Shown: positions 37,263 through 46,891 of the stretch, piece after piece
Layout of the letters: each line of letters begins with the position of its first letter
Position numbering within the stretch: the first letter of the stretch is position 1
From: Nostoc sp. ATCC 43529
Lineage (GTDB): Bacteria; Cyanobacteriota; Cyanobacteriia; Cyanobacteriales; Nostocaceae
Length of the DNA stretch: 64,000 nt
NCBI GenBank assembly: GCA_003326205.1
Contig: LWTK01000074.1
Span: 124,001-188,000, forward strand
Reading direction: 5' to 3'
Position numbers and translations under genes: made by a program
Notes under the pieces: model-generated
The model's input: the letters and a program-made list of their open reading frames with translations, nothing else
Told to the model about the DNA's origin: nothing
The model's database searches: none

Positions 37263-38429
37263 ATGAAGCTGGCAGCAAGAGTAAGTCAGGTAACACCTTC
37301 ATTAACCTTAGCGATCGCAGCCAAGGCTAAGGCAATGAAGGCAGAGGGAATAGACGTTTGTAGTTTTAGCGCTGGAGAACCAGATTTTGATACGCCAGCG
37401 CATATCAAAGCCGCAGCAGCGAAAGCTTTGGATGAAGGCAAAACCAAATACGGTGCAGCAGCCGGAGAACCAAAGTTAAGGGAAGCGATCGCCCGTAAGC
37501 TTAAAACTGATAACGGTCTTGACTATAAATCAGAGAATGTCATCGTCACCAATGGCGGTAAGCATTCTCTGTATAATTTGATAGTGGCATTAATCGATCC
37601 AGGTGATGAAGTCATCATCCCTGCACCCTACTGGCTAAGTTATCCAGAAATGGTGACCTTGGTGGGTGGAGTTCCAGTAATTGTCCCCACAGATGCAAGC
37701 ACGGGTTATAAAATTACTCCCGAACAACTCCGTAAAGCCATCACACCCAAGACAAAGTTATTTATCCTCAACTCTCCATCTAATCCTACGGGGATGGTTT
37801 ACACCCCAGATGAAATTAAAGCATTGGCAGAGGTAATAGTTGATGCAGATATCTTTGTCGTCTCTGATGAAATTTACGAAAAGATTCTCTACGACGGTGC
37901 AGAACATATCAGCATTGGTTCTTTGGGTCAGGAAATTTTTGACCGGACTTTAATCAGTAATGGGTTTGCCAAGGCTTACTCCATGACTGGCTGGAGAATT
38001 GGCTATTTAGCGGGGCCAGTGGAAATTATTAAAGCCGCGAGTACCATCCAAGGACACAGTACATCTAACGTCTGTACCTTTGCTCAATATGGAGCGATCG
38101 CTGCCTTGGAAAGTCCCCAAGACTGCGTAGAAGAAATGCGTCAAGCCTTCGCCAAACGCCGACAGGTAATGTTAGACAGACTCAACGCCATTCCCGGACT
38201 GAGTACCGCTAAACCAGATGGTGCTTTTTATCTCTTTCCCGACATCAGCAAAACAGGTTTGAAATCCTTGGAATTTTGCGACGCTTTACTGCAAGAACAT
38301 CAAGTCGCAGTGATTCCCGGAATTGCCTTTGGCGCTGATGACAACATTCGCCTTTCCTACGCCACTGATTTGGCAACAATTGAAAAAGGGATGGATAGGT
38401 TAGAGAAATTTGTCAAGTCGCGTATTTAG
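37263..38429 (+). CDS. aspC: aspartate aminotransferase (class I, subgroup Ib-like)
   Basis: From ATG 37263 the protein has 388 residues, the normal length; an in-frame GTG at 37236 would add nine residues. PLP-enzyme features are [11 protein letters not shown] near the N-terminus, [20 protein letters not shown], the PLP lysine in [18 protein letters not shown] (Lys237), and the substrate-binding arginine in DNIRLSYA. It interconverts aspartate/2-oxoglutarate and oxaloacetate/glutamate; some cyanobacterial members also accept prephenate. A terminator follows. Confidence 0.92.
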   Translation: MKLAARVSQVTPSLTLAIAAKAKAMKAEGIDVCSFSAGEPDFDTPAHIKAAAAKALDEGKTKYGAAAGEPKLREAIARKLKTDNGLDYKSENVIVTNGGKHSLYNLIVALIDPGDEVIIPAPYWLSYPEMVTLVGGVPVIVPTDASTGYKITPEQLRKAITPKTKLFILNSPSNPTGMVYTPDEIKALAEVIVDADIFVVSDEIYEKILYDGAEHISIGSLGQEIFDRTLISNGFAKAYSMTGWRIGYLAGPVEIIKAASTIQGHSTSNVCTFAQYGAIAALESPQDCVEEMRQAFAKRRQVMLDRLNAIPGLSTAKPDGAFYLFPDISKTGLKSLEFCDALLQEHQVAVIPGIAFGADDNIRLSYATDLATIEKGMDRLEKFVKSRI

Positions 38430-38460
38430 TTAGTTGTCATTTGATTTAAAAATAAAAATG

Positions 38461-38490
38461 TCCTCTTCTAACAGAGAGGGCTTTTTTACA
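38461..38490 (+). terminator. rho-independent terminator after aspartate aminotransferase
   Basis: CCTCT and AGAGG arms (cctcttctaacagagagg) are followed by a run of six T. The rest of 38430-38881 contains a partial copy of the tgccctcacc repeat and AT-rich DNA, with no gene. Confidence 0.8.
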
Positions 38491-38881
38491 GCATTTTTCA
38501 GGTAAATGAGGTACACAGGTAGGGTAGCACAGCTGTCATTGGTGTAAACTTAACGTGAAACCCGCTTTGTAACCAGGTTTTGCCCTCACCAAGCTGCATC
38601 AGGGCAAAATCAAGCTTGGACAACATTAACTGTTCGATTTTAATCAAAAGTCGGACAGTTAATGTTTTCAAATATCAGACTATCTGGTTTATGATTTTTG
38701 ATTACTAAAATTTCTCTTAAATTTACACTTTGATTCCCAGGCAGCCAGACTCCATAATTACTGTAAAAATGGAACATCTCCCTTATACTAGTTAAGTAAG
38801 TTTACTGACCCAATTACTCTTTCTCAAAGAAAGAAGTTGCTGGAAAAGTGAAATTATTTAACATTAGGATAAGGTATATTA

Positions 38882-40351
38882 GTGAAACTTAAGACTTTCA
38901 AGCGATCGCTGGGTGTTTTGTTAATATTCTTAACTACCCAGATAACATTTAATTCTAGAGTTGTTAAAGCACAAACGCCAACTCCACCTAGCACTACAAA
39001 AGCAATTTGCTCTACCCAATTGGGAACAGCTATAGATTCTATTATCAATCGTCCCCTATTTAGTCGGATGCGTTGGGGAATTTTAGTACAACCTCTATCA
39101 GCGGGGTTAACTCTTTATAATCGAGATGCCGAGAAATATTTTACTCCAGCATCTAACATGAAGTTGCTAACAACAGCAGCTGCATTACAGCAGTTGGGTG
39201 CTAATTTTCGTATTCGTACTTCTATTTATCAAAATGGTAACGGTGTTTTACGTGTTGTCGGTAGGGGAGATCCGAGTTTAGGTGATACTCAACTACAAGC
39301 ATTAGCACAACAGTTAAAACAGAAAGGTATTACTCAAATTCAGGAATTAATTGCCGATGATAGTTATATTCAAGGAGATATTGTTAACCCCACTTGGCAA
39401 TGGGAAGATGTCCAGTCAGATTATGGCGCACCAGTCAATAGTTTCATTATCAATCAAAATATTTTTAGTTTAAAACTAGTACCTCAGGCTGTAGGTAAAC
39501 CTTTAAAATTAGTGTGGTCTGATGCTAGCGAAGTGACACAGTGGCGGACGATTAATCAGTCAGCAACCGTTGACCAAAATCAACCAATTTATATCAATGT
39601 TACCCGCGAATTATCAGGAACAGTATTGCGAATTGAAGGACAGTTAACAGCAAATTCTGAACCTTATTTACTAGATTTACCTGTAGTAGATCCTAATTAT
39701 TACTTTTTACGGCGCTTTCGTGCGGCTTTAGCGAAAGAAAAAATTCCCTTGGGAAAAGCCTTAGTCGTATCTGGTGGTAATAATCAAGAAGAAATAGCAT
39801 TTATAGAGTCACCACCTTTAGCTGACTTATTAGCAGAGACAAATGTTAATAGTAATAATCTTTATGCTGAAGCACTATTAAGAGCATTAGCTGTGGAAAA
39901 ACCCAGACTGAAAAACCAGACTAGCGCTAATGTCGGTTTAGAAGTTGTCAAAGCAAGTTTAACTCAATTAGGAGTCAATCCAGCAAATTACGTTTTAATA
40001 GATGGTTCGGGTTTATCGCGTCGTAATTTAGTAACGCCAGAAGCTTTTGTACAACTTTTGCGGGGAGTCTCAAGAACGCCAGGAGCTTCAATATATCGTG
40101 CATCTTTACCTCTAGCTGGTAAAAGTGGAACCTTAAAAGATCGTTTTCAAAACACACCAGCTGAAGGTATTGTGCAAGCCAAAACGGGTACGTTAACTGG
40201 TGTAGTTTCTTTATCTGGATATGTGAATGCGCCTAAGTATGAAACGCTAGTTTTTAGTATTATTGTCAATCAATCAGAACAGCCTGCAACAGTTGTGCGT
40301 CAAGCAATTGATGAAATTGTCGTATTGTTAGCTCAATTGCAGCGTTGTTAA
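38882..40351 (+). CDS. dacB: D-alanyl-D-alanine carboxypeptidase/endopeptidase (PBP4 type)
   Basis: A 489-residue protein starting with GTG. An N-terminal hydrophobic stretch to about residue 30 (ending VVKAQTP) is the signal peptide. The penicillin-binding triad is complete: SNMK (Ser91-Lys94) in FTPASNMKLL, SNN (Ser324-Asn326) in TNVNSNNLYAEALL, and KTG (Lys434-Gly436) in VQAKTGTLTG. The long insertion between the first two motifs is characteristic of class C (PBP4) enzymes, which trim or cleave peptidoglycan cross-links in the periplasm. The gene is monocistronic as far as can be seen. Confidence 0.93.
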   Translation: MKLKTFKRSLGVLLIFLTTQITFNSRVVKAQTPTPPSTTKAICSTQLGTAIDSIINRPLFSRMRWGILVQPLSAGLTLYNRDAEKYFTPASNMKLLTTAAALQQLGANFRIRTSIYQNGNGVLRVVGRGDPSLGDTQLQALAQQLKQKGITQIQELIADDSYIQGDIVNPTWQWEDVQSDYGAPVNSFIINQNIFSLKLVPQAVGKPLKLVWSDASEVTQWRTINQSATVDQNQPIYINVTRELSGTVLRIEGQLTANSEPYLLDLPVVDPNYYFLRRFRAALAKEKIPLGKALVVSGGNNQEEIAFIESPPLADLLAETNVNSNNLYAEALLRALAVEKPRLKNQTSANVGLEVVKASLTQLGVNPANYVLIDGSGLSRRNLVTPEAFVQLLRGVSRTPGASIYRASLPLAGKSGTLKDRFQNTPAEGIVQAKTGTLTGVVSLSGYVNAPKYETLVFSIIVNQSEQPATVVRQAIDEIVVLLAQLQRC

Positions 40352-40481
40352 TAAATGTTAAGAGATTGTAATTTTTGCATCTCTAGATTTAATTTATTAA
40401 AGCGATCGCAGTCAAAACTACTGCCTGTTTGTCATTGAATATCATAGCAATAATGCTATCAAGAAACGATAATTGATATAA

Positions 40482-40540
40482 GCTTGTAGTAAGCACTTTA
40501 GTGCTTAAATATTTGCGGACTAAAGTCCTCACTACAAACA
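40482..40540. repeat. palindromic element
   Basis: cttgtagtaagcactttagtgctt pairs imperfectly with ggactaaagtcctcactacaaac. Same family as 26757-26806 and 34059-34115. Confidence 0.65.
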
Positions 40541-40566
40541 ATTTACTTGACTATTGTGTGGAGAGT

Positions 40567-41571
40567 TTAGCCATTAAAAACGCGACTGCGCCACTTATTT
40601 AAACGGGCTTCTCCAACTGCGGCCAAGCGTCGAGCATCAGCAATTTGCTCTTGTAATGCGGTAATTTGTTTTGTTTGCGCGTCGGCTTGCTGTTGCAAAG
40701 ATGAATATTCATCTGGAATTTGAAAACTAGAAACCTCTGAACTACTAGTAAATTGTGTTGTACCGATGGTAGCAAAGGGTCGTAACTCTGCTAATTGTTG
40801 TTGTAAAGTTGTAATTTGACTTTCTTGCTCTTGAATTTTTTGCCGCAAGCTTTGTTCGGCTGTTTTACTAGGTGCAAAAAATGTATTAACTTCAGCAACA
40901 GATTCTGGCTTAGGCTTAAACAATTCAGCTAACAATGCACCAACATCCGTAGGTTTGAGTTTACCGTAAGGAGTGTTAGTAATTAGCGATCGCACCAACT
41001 GAGGTTTATTATTTGATGCTAGGTTCTTATCACTGCTAGAGTTACTCCTTACTAGTTGCAGCATATTGGTAAATTCCAATATCTTTTTGCCAGTTTGGGT
41101 TTTGTAGCCGCGATAATACGGTACTATGTTATCGCCAAAGGCATTGAAATACTCATCGCTATCCAGATAAGAATCAATATCACCTTCAAAACCCTGTTCA
41201 TCTAAAATGTTGCTGTGATATATCATCTCGGAGTAGTCATCTGGAGCGCGGCCTAAAAGATGCTTGAAGTTCAACTCAATAGCACGGTAGCGGTAAACAT
41301 TATCAAAAAATCTAGAGCGATACAAATCAGATTTGGCAACTTGACGCACAAATTCACGAACGCTAATTATGCCTTGCTTGAGTTGCGATTCTGGAGCAAT
41401 GAGGCGTTCGCTTTCCATCACGTAAGCATTGCCCAAAACTTGCCGATAAACTGCACGAATTACAATTTCGATGTCATCAACTGAACCACCAGGCCACAGT
41501 TCAATGATTTCTGTTTCGGAGAATGCTTGATATTGGCTTTGTCTAATTTCATCATCTGAAAGAGTTGGCAT
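40567..41571 (-). CDS. phycobilisome rod linker with C-terminal coiled coil
   Basis: From ATG 41571 the protein has 334 residues; a TTG at 41598 would add nine. Residues about 20-190 form one PBS-linker domain: [60 protein letters not shown]. It is closest to phycoerythrin rod linkers such as CpeC. Instead of the usual C-terminal CpcD-like domain there is a coiled coil containing two similar units: [19 protein letters not shown] and [19 protein letters not shown]. The tail is LNKWRSRVF. It is not the hydrophobic anchor of CpcL. It probably joins hexamers in rods while the tail binds something else. It lies downstream of the cpeCESTR operon on the same strand, after a 600-base gap. Confidence 0.85.
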   Translation of the reverse strand: MPTLSDDEIRQSQYQAFSETEIIELWPGGSVDDIEIVIRAVYRQVLGNAYVMESERLIAPESQLKQGIISVREFVRQVAKSDLYRSRFFDNVYRYRAIELNFKHLLGRAPDDYSEMIYHSNILDEQGFEGDIDSYLDSDEYFNAFGDNIVPYYRGYKTQTGKKILEFTNMLQLVRSNSSSDKNLASNNKPQLVRSLITNTPYGKLKPTDVGALLAELFKPKPESVAEVNTFFAPSKTAEQSLRQKIQEQESQITTLQQQLAELRPFATIGTTQFTSSSEVSSFQIPDEYSSLQQQADAQTKQITALQEQIADARRLAAVGEARLNKWRSRVFNG

Positions 41572-42169
41572 ACTTTTCAACAACCTTTGAAAAAACAATA
41601 TTTTTAAAAGTAATGGGATAGCAGTATTTGTTAGTGTTTATTTAGTCAAATTTAGCACTAACAACTTTACAGCAGTTTTCACGTATTTGAACTACATCTA
41701 CCGTAGGGGCACAGCAGTGCTGTGCCCCTACGGTGTGGTATATGTACCTCAAAATAGCTGTAATCCCCTTCACAATAGGATATAAGTTATCAAGTTTTGG
41801 GAGATTTTTTAGTTACATTTTCTAACAAACCCAGATAGCTAACAGCTAATAGTTAACAACGAATCACATCAAAAATTGATAATGATAGATTAACAGTTAA
41901 CCGTCAACCATCTGAGGGAGGAATTAAAATTCAGAATTCAAAATAAGAAAGTGGGGATGAGTGCGGAAAGTAAAGACTCGGTGGCTGCATTTCTGCCCTA
42001 ATCGCTTATTCTCTACTCCTGACTCCCTTTTTGAAGGCTGATTTTTCAACTTTTAACAAAATAGCAATATTGGTGTCATTCGCTAGAAAAAGAAATTGAA
42101 TTCTAAATTCTGTATTCTTCTTCAATTAGAGGCTACTTCTAACTCGAAGCAAGCTAACAACAGCATCTC
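41572..42169. other. gap with perfect palindrome at 41701-41733
   Basis: ccgtaggggcacagca and tgctgtgcccctacgg are exact 16-bp arms around one base, a strong cruciform or bidirectional terminator. The rest has no gene. A minor tcagaattcaaaat repeat is present near 41930. Confidence 0.65.
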
Positions 42170-42508
42170 TCAACAACGAACATCAAATCTAGTGTAGAAA
42201 CCACCGTATTTTATCCAGTATTGTTTCAAGTTGTGATGAGGTGTGTGTAAACTAGCTTTTGCCTGATATAGAATAACTTGGCGATGATCGCCCATCCAAA
42301 TTTTATTAACGGGGTCAACAGATATTACTGTTCCTCCTAAAGAAGCTACACATTCAGAAAACCTTTCAATCGTCGTATATTCTAATGTCTCGAAGATAAA
42401 AAAGTTACCCGAACAAATCAAGTGGCGACTGCGAATCCAGCAGCGCATTTTTTTTTCAGCTTGTGGAGGTAACATTTTGGCTTTAACAGATTCGAGCTGA
42501 ATTAACAT
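42170..42508 (-). CDS. cpeR: phycoerythrin expression regulator CpeR
   Basis: A protein of 112 residues (101 if translation begins at the internal ATG 42475, giving MLPPQAEKKMR). The sequence (CWIRSRHLICSGNFFIFETL, then WMGDHRQVILYQ and KQYWIKYGGFYTRFD) matches CpeR, the small activator needed for phycoerythrin operon expression in chromatically acclimating cyanobacteria. Its start overlaps the cpeT stop (ATGTTAA), which implies translational coupling and supports the longer start. It ends the cpeC-E-S-T-R operon, the same last position as in Fremyella diplosiphon. Confidence 0.88.
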   Translation of the reverse strand: MLIQLESVKAKMLPPQAEKKMRCWIRSRHLICSGNFFIFETLEYTTIERFSECVASLGGTVISVDPVNKIWMGDHRQVILYQAKASLHTPHHNLKQYWIKYGGFYTRFDVRC

Positions 42509-43131
42509 AATGCGCTCACCGCATTCAATTCATCAGCAAAACTTTCTCGCTTTTCAAACCGCAGAGGCCCAGCAGTGGAACCCCATATTTGTTCGTGAGT
42601 TTCAATATCCATGCCTTTATCTAGACTTACCCAAGTATGCTCAGTTATTTCTACTTCGCTAACAAGATATGTTTGGCGGCCATTGCGAGGAATTAAACAT
42701 TGATTTCCTGGTTCTACATTACCGCTAAACATTTCACCTTCTCGAACAAAAACCATTGAGCAGTTATAGCGCCGTTGAATACTTTCTGGGGTGATGGTTT
42801 TGAGAATATCTAATTCAGGACCAGCACCTGCATAAAGCATAGGGTCTTTCAAGCTGTAATTTTCGATATAAATGCGATCGCCCAAATCTACTAATCTATG
42901 TACTCCCTGGCGATAGGGTGTCCATAAATCGTGGTCATATGCTTGTTCAGAATAAAAACCGACGCCAGAAAAAAACTCAAATGGTAAAGGACGAAAAAAA
43001 ATGTGGATGTGCGCGTAAAGTTGAGGATTTGCAAAAGATTGCTTTTGGTTGCTAAAATCTCCTGCCATCCAACAAGCTAAGGTGAGCAAATCGCTAGACT
43101 TAGTGTTGGAGTCACTGGGTGCTATTGTCAT
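42502..43131 (-). CDS. cpeT: phycobiliprotein lyase CpeT
   Basis: From ATG 43131 (with GAGG eight bases upstream) the protein has 209 residues. The open frame extends to 43197, but that part is encoded by a (gcaaaag)n heptamer repeat and is not believable. It has the CpcT/CpeT barrel sequence: CWMAGDFSNQKQSFANP, HIFFRPLPFEFFSGVGFYSEQ and YNCSMVFVREGEMFSG. CpeT-type lyases attach bilin to Cys165 of the phycoerythrin beta subunit (CpcT to Cys153 of phycocyanin). Third-to-last or next-to-last positions in cpe operons are usual; here it lies between cpeS and cpeR. Confidence 0.9.
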   Translation of the reverse strand: MTIAPSDSNTKSSDLLTLACWMAGDFSNQKQSFANPQLYAHIHIFFRPLPFEFFSGVGFYSEQAYDHDLWTPYRQGVHRLVDLGDRIYIENYSLKDPMLYAGAGPELDILKTITPESIQRRYNCSMVFVREGEMFSGNVEPGNQCLIPRNGRQTYLVSEVEITEHTWVSLDKGMDIETHEQIWGSTAGPLRFEKRESFADELNAVSALC

Positions 43132-43334
43132 ATTCAACCTCAGGAGTGACAAGACAAAATTAGTGCAAGAAGGCAAAAGGCAAAAGGCAAAAGGCAAAAG
43201 TAAATAAATTTTATACTTTAAGCTTTTTGTCTATTTCACATATTAGGTTTATTTTTGCACCATTCTACTAAATGATTGCTTTGACACTTACCAGTAAGCG
43301 ATCGTTACTGATTTAATGTTTTAACAGAATATTG

Positions 43335-43871
43335 CTAACTTGTTGAACTTGACAAAGACCGAATTTCTGAAGAAAAGGAAGCAGTTGTCACACCTTTGCC
43401 ATCGCTGGTTTTAATCATCGATACGCGAAATCGCAGATTTGGGTTAGCAAACCAAATCCGTTCTTCAGCCGCAGCAAGGTCATACTCTGTCAGTAGGGTA
43501 AAAACACCATCATCACTCAGGTGGTATCTACCTACTGCCGGGATTGTTTCGGCATATCCCTTTTCCCGCAGGAGTTTGCCTCTAGAAGGGTTTTCAATAT
43601 CGGGAATCGGTACAAGTACTGTACTACCAGAGATTGGTTTATCGTCCCAGTCTGATTCACCTTCCCAAGTCATGCGAAAGGGATGAGTAATACTGCTAAT
43701 TTCAACGTCATATAATTTACATACTTCTCGCACTGCCGGATCGTCGGTAGATAGAGATTCAATGTCAATGGTAGACAAGACTTCTTCAAAATGGGCGAAT
43801 GCTAAATGATGACCGCTACGTTGCGATCGCCATCGTCCAATTGAAAGTTCAAAGAATTCAGTAATTTTCAT
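43335..43871 (-). CDS. cpeS: phycobiliprotein lyase CpeS
   Basis: The 178-residue protein has the CpcS/CpeS lipocalin-like sequence: FFELSIGRWRSQRSGHHLAF at the start, RMTWEGESDWD, LREKGYAETIPAVGRYHLSDDG and EERIWFANPNLRFRVSMIK. CpeS attaches phycoerythrobilin to the central cysteine (Cys82/84 type) of phycoerythrin. It lies between cpeE and cpeT in the order known from F. diplosiphon. The 211-base gap before it contains a short GGGTATTGGG-type repeat. Confidence 0.92.
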   Translation of the reverse strand: MKITEFFELSIGRWRSQRSGHHLAFAHFEEVLSTIDIESLSTDDPAVREVCKLYDVEISSITHPFRMTWEGESDWDDKPISGSTVLVPIPDIENPSRGKLLREKGYAETIPAVGRYHLSDDGVFTLLTEYDLAAAEERIWFANPNLRFRVSMIKTSDGKGVTTASFSSEIRSLSSSTS

Positions 43872-44082
43872 TACAAAAGCGATTTGAAAAAACAGCTTAC
43901 TATCAGTCTATATGGTAGTTTATTTTACTTTTTATCAAACCTGGGATTAAGGATTGGGTACTGGGTACTAGGAACTAGGAAAATAATGAGAATAACCCAT
44001 GCCCAATAACGCCAGTCGCCTCAAGTCGGGAAACCCGCCCACGGCGCTGGCTCCCCAATACCCAATACCCAATGCCTATTTT

Positions 44083-44841
44083 TTAGACAATCTCTGTGAT
44101 GCTAACAATCTTGCTACCAGTGCGATTAATCCGCTGAATTTGCGGTGTCATCTTGCTAGCAGGAACAATGTACTCGGTTGTAGCACTGCGAAGGGGATTA
44201 TTGAATTTTCCACTTCCACCCTGAACGAGGATCTTAAATCTCTTTTCAGTACTACCGATCACAGAAGGTAACTTGATTTTAGCAGTGCTGTTGGTTGCTA
44301 CTGAGTATACCAACTGAGAGGACTTGAGGGCACTTGAGCTTTCAGCTGCACCACGAACAAGACCAAAAATTCGGTTATAGCCGACTTGCTTCTGTCCTAC
44401 TTGGCTGCTGTTTCCCCGATAGTAGGGTACAGTGTTGTCGCCAAAGTTAGCCTGATACTCCAGGCTATCGATGTAGGAATCGATCTCTGCATCATAACCG
44501 TTTTCAATGGTACGAGTGATATGCTCAGAAATCTCTGTCTGATCTAGGGGAGCGCGGCCTAGCAGATGTTTAAAGTTCAGTTCAATGAACCGATAGGGAG
44601 CAGTGGTTTCAAAAAACCGGCTACGGTAAATCTCGGATTTAGCGACGATTCGCACAAAGTCACGAACGCTGATTTTGCGATCGCGCAGTTGCGATTCTCC
44701 AGTCACCAACCGCTGACTTTCTAGCAAGTGAGCGTTACCCAAAACCTGTTTATAGACGGCTCGAATCACTGCTTCTACTTCTTCAATAGAGCTAGTTGGC
44801 CACAGCTCCACCTTTGGGGAATTTATAACAATGCTTCCCAT
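44083..44841 (-). CDS. cpeE: phycoerythrin-associated rod linker CpeE
   Basis: A 252-residue protein with a PBS-linker domain ([58 protein letters not shown]) and a C-terminal CpcD-like domain ending with PQIQRINRTGSKIVSITEI. It matches CpeE, a linker placing phycoerythrin hexamers in the rod. Its start is 36 bases after the cpeC stop. In F. diplosiphon cpeD lies between these two genes and here it is absent. Confidence 0.9.
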   Translation of the reverse strand: MGSIVINSPKVELWPTSSIEEVEAVIRAVYKQVLGNAHLLESQRLVTGESQLRDRKISVRDFVRIVAKSEIYRSRFFETTAPYRFIELNFKHLLGRAPLDQTEISEHITRTIENGYDAEIDSYIDSLEYQANFGDNTVPYYRGNSSQVGQKQVGYNRIFGLVRGAAESSSALKSSQLVYSVATNSTAKIKLPSVIGSTEKRFKILVQGGSGKFNNPLRSATTEYIVPASKMTPQIQRINRTGSKIVSITEIV

Positions 44842-44877
44842 GTACCTTTTCCCAAGCTTAGTTTATGAATAGATTCT

Positions 44878-45741
44878 CTAATTGACAGGAGTGATACTAG
44901 CAATTACACCACCCTGCTTGTGAATCCGTTGATACTCTTGTGATAGTTGATTGTAGGGTACGAAATACACCTGGTTACTGCGGCGAAACTTGGAAATGCT
45001 ATTTACCACATTTGCCTTGTAACCAGTGACTTCAATCCGGTATACCTTACCATCATCACTTGCTCCCACCCCTTGACGGGTTCTCGGAGTAGATGTTGGA
45101 TTGCGGAATGTAGCACCCTTGCTGAGTGGTGAAACTACGGGGCTAGGTGTGTTTTGAATTACTAAGCTGTTCAATTTTGGCTGTTTACCAGCTAAGTCAC
45201 CTTTGAGACTGCTGCTAGCCGAACCACGTACTAACTGGAATAAGTGGCTAAACTGAACCAAGCTCTGAATTGCTTCAGTTTTATAGCCCCGAATGTAGGG
45301 TACAGTGTTTTCGCCAAAAGTCTCTTGGTATTCGTCGCTGTCTAAATAAGAATCAATGTCAGCTTCAAAACCCTCTGTATCCAGAATAGTGCTATGCGAA
45401 CGAGTCTCTTCTAGATCCAATGGCGCACGACCAAGAAGATGTCTGAAATTTAATTCAATCGAGCGATAGCGGGGAACGCTATCAAAAAAGCGCGATCGAT
45501 AAAGTTCTGACTTAGCGACTTGACGCACAAACTCACGAACGCTAATTTCACCCCGTTTGAGTTGGGATTCCGGAACGGTTAGCCGCTCGCTTTCCAACAC
45601 ATACGCATTGCCTAAAACTTGCTTGTAGACAGCTCTAATTATGGTTTCAATTTCCTCATTAGAGCGACCTGGCCACAGATCAATGGGATCGGTGTCTTCA
45701 AATAAAGCGACCCCTAATCGTGATGCTGGTCCGAAAGCCAT
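44878..45741 (-). CDS. cpeC: phycoerythrin-associated rod linker CpeC
   Basis: A 287-residue protein preceded by GGGAG. The N-terminal MAFGPASRLGVALFE and IDLWPGRSNEEIETIIRAVY, the linker core ELNFRHLLGRAPLDLEETRS, then YIRGYKTEAIQSLVQFSHLF and a CpcD-like end SQEYQRIHKQGGVIASITPV are those of CpeC. This linker joins the first phycoerythrin hexamer to the phycocyanin part of the rod. It heads the operon cpeC-E-S-T-R. Its presence implies that phycoerythrin (cpeBA) is encoded elsewhere in the genome. Confidence 0.92.
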   Translation of the reverse strand: MAFGPASRLGVALFEDTDPIDLWPGRSNEEIETIIRAVYKQVLGNAYVLESERLTVPESQLKRGEISVREFVRQVAKSELYRSRFFDSVPRYRSIELNFRHLLGRAPLDLEETRSHSTILDTEGFEADIDSYLDSDEYQETFGENTVPYIRGYKTEAIQSLVQFSHLFQLVRGSASSSLKGDLAGKQPKLNSLVIQNTPSPVVSPLSKGATFRNPTSTPRTRQGVGASDDGKVYRIEVTGYKANVVNSISKFRRSNQVYFVPYNQLSQEYQRIHKQGGVIASITPVN

Positions 45742-46306
45742 TCAAACTATCTCCCAGTTAACAACTAAATTTTATGAGAAGGATATCAGCAGATGTTAAA
45801 AAACTTTACATGACTTTAAACAAGAGGGAAAGCTAGAGTCTTAAAAATTCCTCTGAACGTCCATAATTCAAGTTTTTTGAGTTTTTTACATCATTATGCC
45901 TTTACACATTCTGATACGATGCTGAAGCCATATTTATTAAAATTTGTTAAGTTAAATGATACCTCAGAAAAATTTAAGCTTTTTTTAGTATTTTATCGAT
46001 CCTTAAGGCACAGATTGTGGTAGATATATATGCAAAAGTCTAGGGTCAAACTCTTTCTCTCATTACAGAATCCAATAAATAGCGTTGTCGAATTGTGGTA
46101 TGAATCCAGAGACTAGGAATTGCAACGTCTCTATAAGGATTTTGATATAATCCATAATCCTTTTCATACATGAAATCAGCAACACCAATTTTTTGATAAG
46201 TAGGTAGACATAATTAAATGTAAAAGACAAAAGTTTAAAACCCCTATAAAAACTGGCTTTTGCCTCCTGCCTCCTGCCTTCTACTTATCCAAAATGTCAT
46301 AACTTT
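45742..46306 (-). promoter_or_regulatory. leader and promoter region of the cpeC operon
   Basis: About 560 AT-rich bases upstream of cpeC. A T/C-rich block and repeated ctttaca/atgtaaag motifs occur at about 45810-45920 (ttttttacatcatta, cctttacacatt). I did not find the published rca/L-box (TTGCACA repeat) or a clear CcaR box. The far end contains (tgcctcc)n heptamers near 46260-46282. The control mode by light colour cannot be read from this. Confidence 0.35.
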
Positions 46307-46891
46307 TTAGCGCTGAATTTGGAAAGCAGCTAGTTGGCTGATTAAATGGTCAAAATAGGGTGTAAGAGTTTCTTGGTCATTGGGTTGGCAGCGTTTCAAA
46401 CTAGCAGCTTTGATACTTTTTAAGCCCAAAACCATTGCATCCAGAGGAACTTGTAATTCTTGATAAAGCAAATTCATGTAATGCAACCCTGTAGGACTAG
46501 TATATTCAGCGTGGCTACCTGCAATACCATAGGTGATGCAGCGGAGAAAATGCCAAAAATCTCGCCAGCAAGCTTGAGCGCGTTCAGCTGGATAAAGACC
46601 TCCCCCAGGCTCGGTAATTTCAGGATACGTCAGCAAAACCTTAACTCTTGCTTCATCCACGATTTCGGCTGCACGATCGCGTAATAATTGTGCAACAGGA
46701 ATTAAGGCAGAATAATTAGGTGATAAAGTTTGGATTTGTAATAAATCTTCGTCACTCAGATAACGAAGATTATCATCCGCAGCTTGAAATATGGCGATCG
46801 CTGCTTGAGGATGGGACTGTTCCCACTGTGCAAAGCTGACAATTCTGGCTTTGGCTATTAATTGCTTAACAGTTTCGGTTAATTTAGTCAT
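46307..46891 (-). CDS. orphan phycobiliprotein-like (PBS fold) protein
   Basis: The 194-residue protein is a diverged member of the globin-like phycobiliprotein family. AERAQACWRDFWHFLRCITY (102-121) aligns with the chromophore loop of alpha subunits ([18 protein letters not shown]). It keeps the bilin-attachment cysteine (Cys108) and the adjacent Arg-Asp pair that contacts the bilin. Flanking segments YLSDEDLLQIQ and LGLKSIKAASLKRCQ follow the subunit pattern. The first 20 residues and the loop after the cysteine (SHAEYTSPTGLHY) are unusual. It is not an alpha, beta, ApcD, ApcE or ApcF subunit that I recognise. It could be a chromophore carrier, a rod terminator or a light-signalling relative. 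It is divergent from a HEAT-repeat gene and lies upstream of the cpeC operon on the same strand. Confidence 0.78.
   Translation of the reverse strand: MTKLTETVKQLIAKARIVSFAQWEQSHPQAAIAIFQAADDNLRYLSDEDLLQIQTLSPNYSALIPVAQLLRDRAAEIVDEARVKVLLTYPEITEPGGGLYPAERAQACWRDFWHFLRCITYGIAGSHAEYTSPTGLHYMNLLYQELQVPLDAMVLGLKSIKAASLKRCQPNDQETLTPYFDHLISQLAAFQIQR

Noticed and set aside
40567-41571. CpcL (membrane-anchored rod linker)
   Set aside because: The C-terminus is a charged coiled coil, not a hydrophobic helix.
43132-43197. N-terminal extension of CpeT
   Set aside because: Encoded by a gcaaaag heptamer array; the Shine-Dalgarno precedes ATG 43131.
45742-46306. rca/L-box (TTGCACA pair) for chromatic acclimation upstream of cpeC
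   Set aside because: No such pair was found here or upstream of pebA or cpcB.
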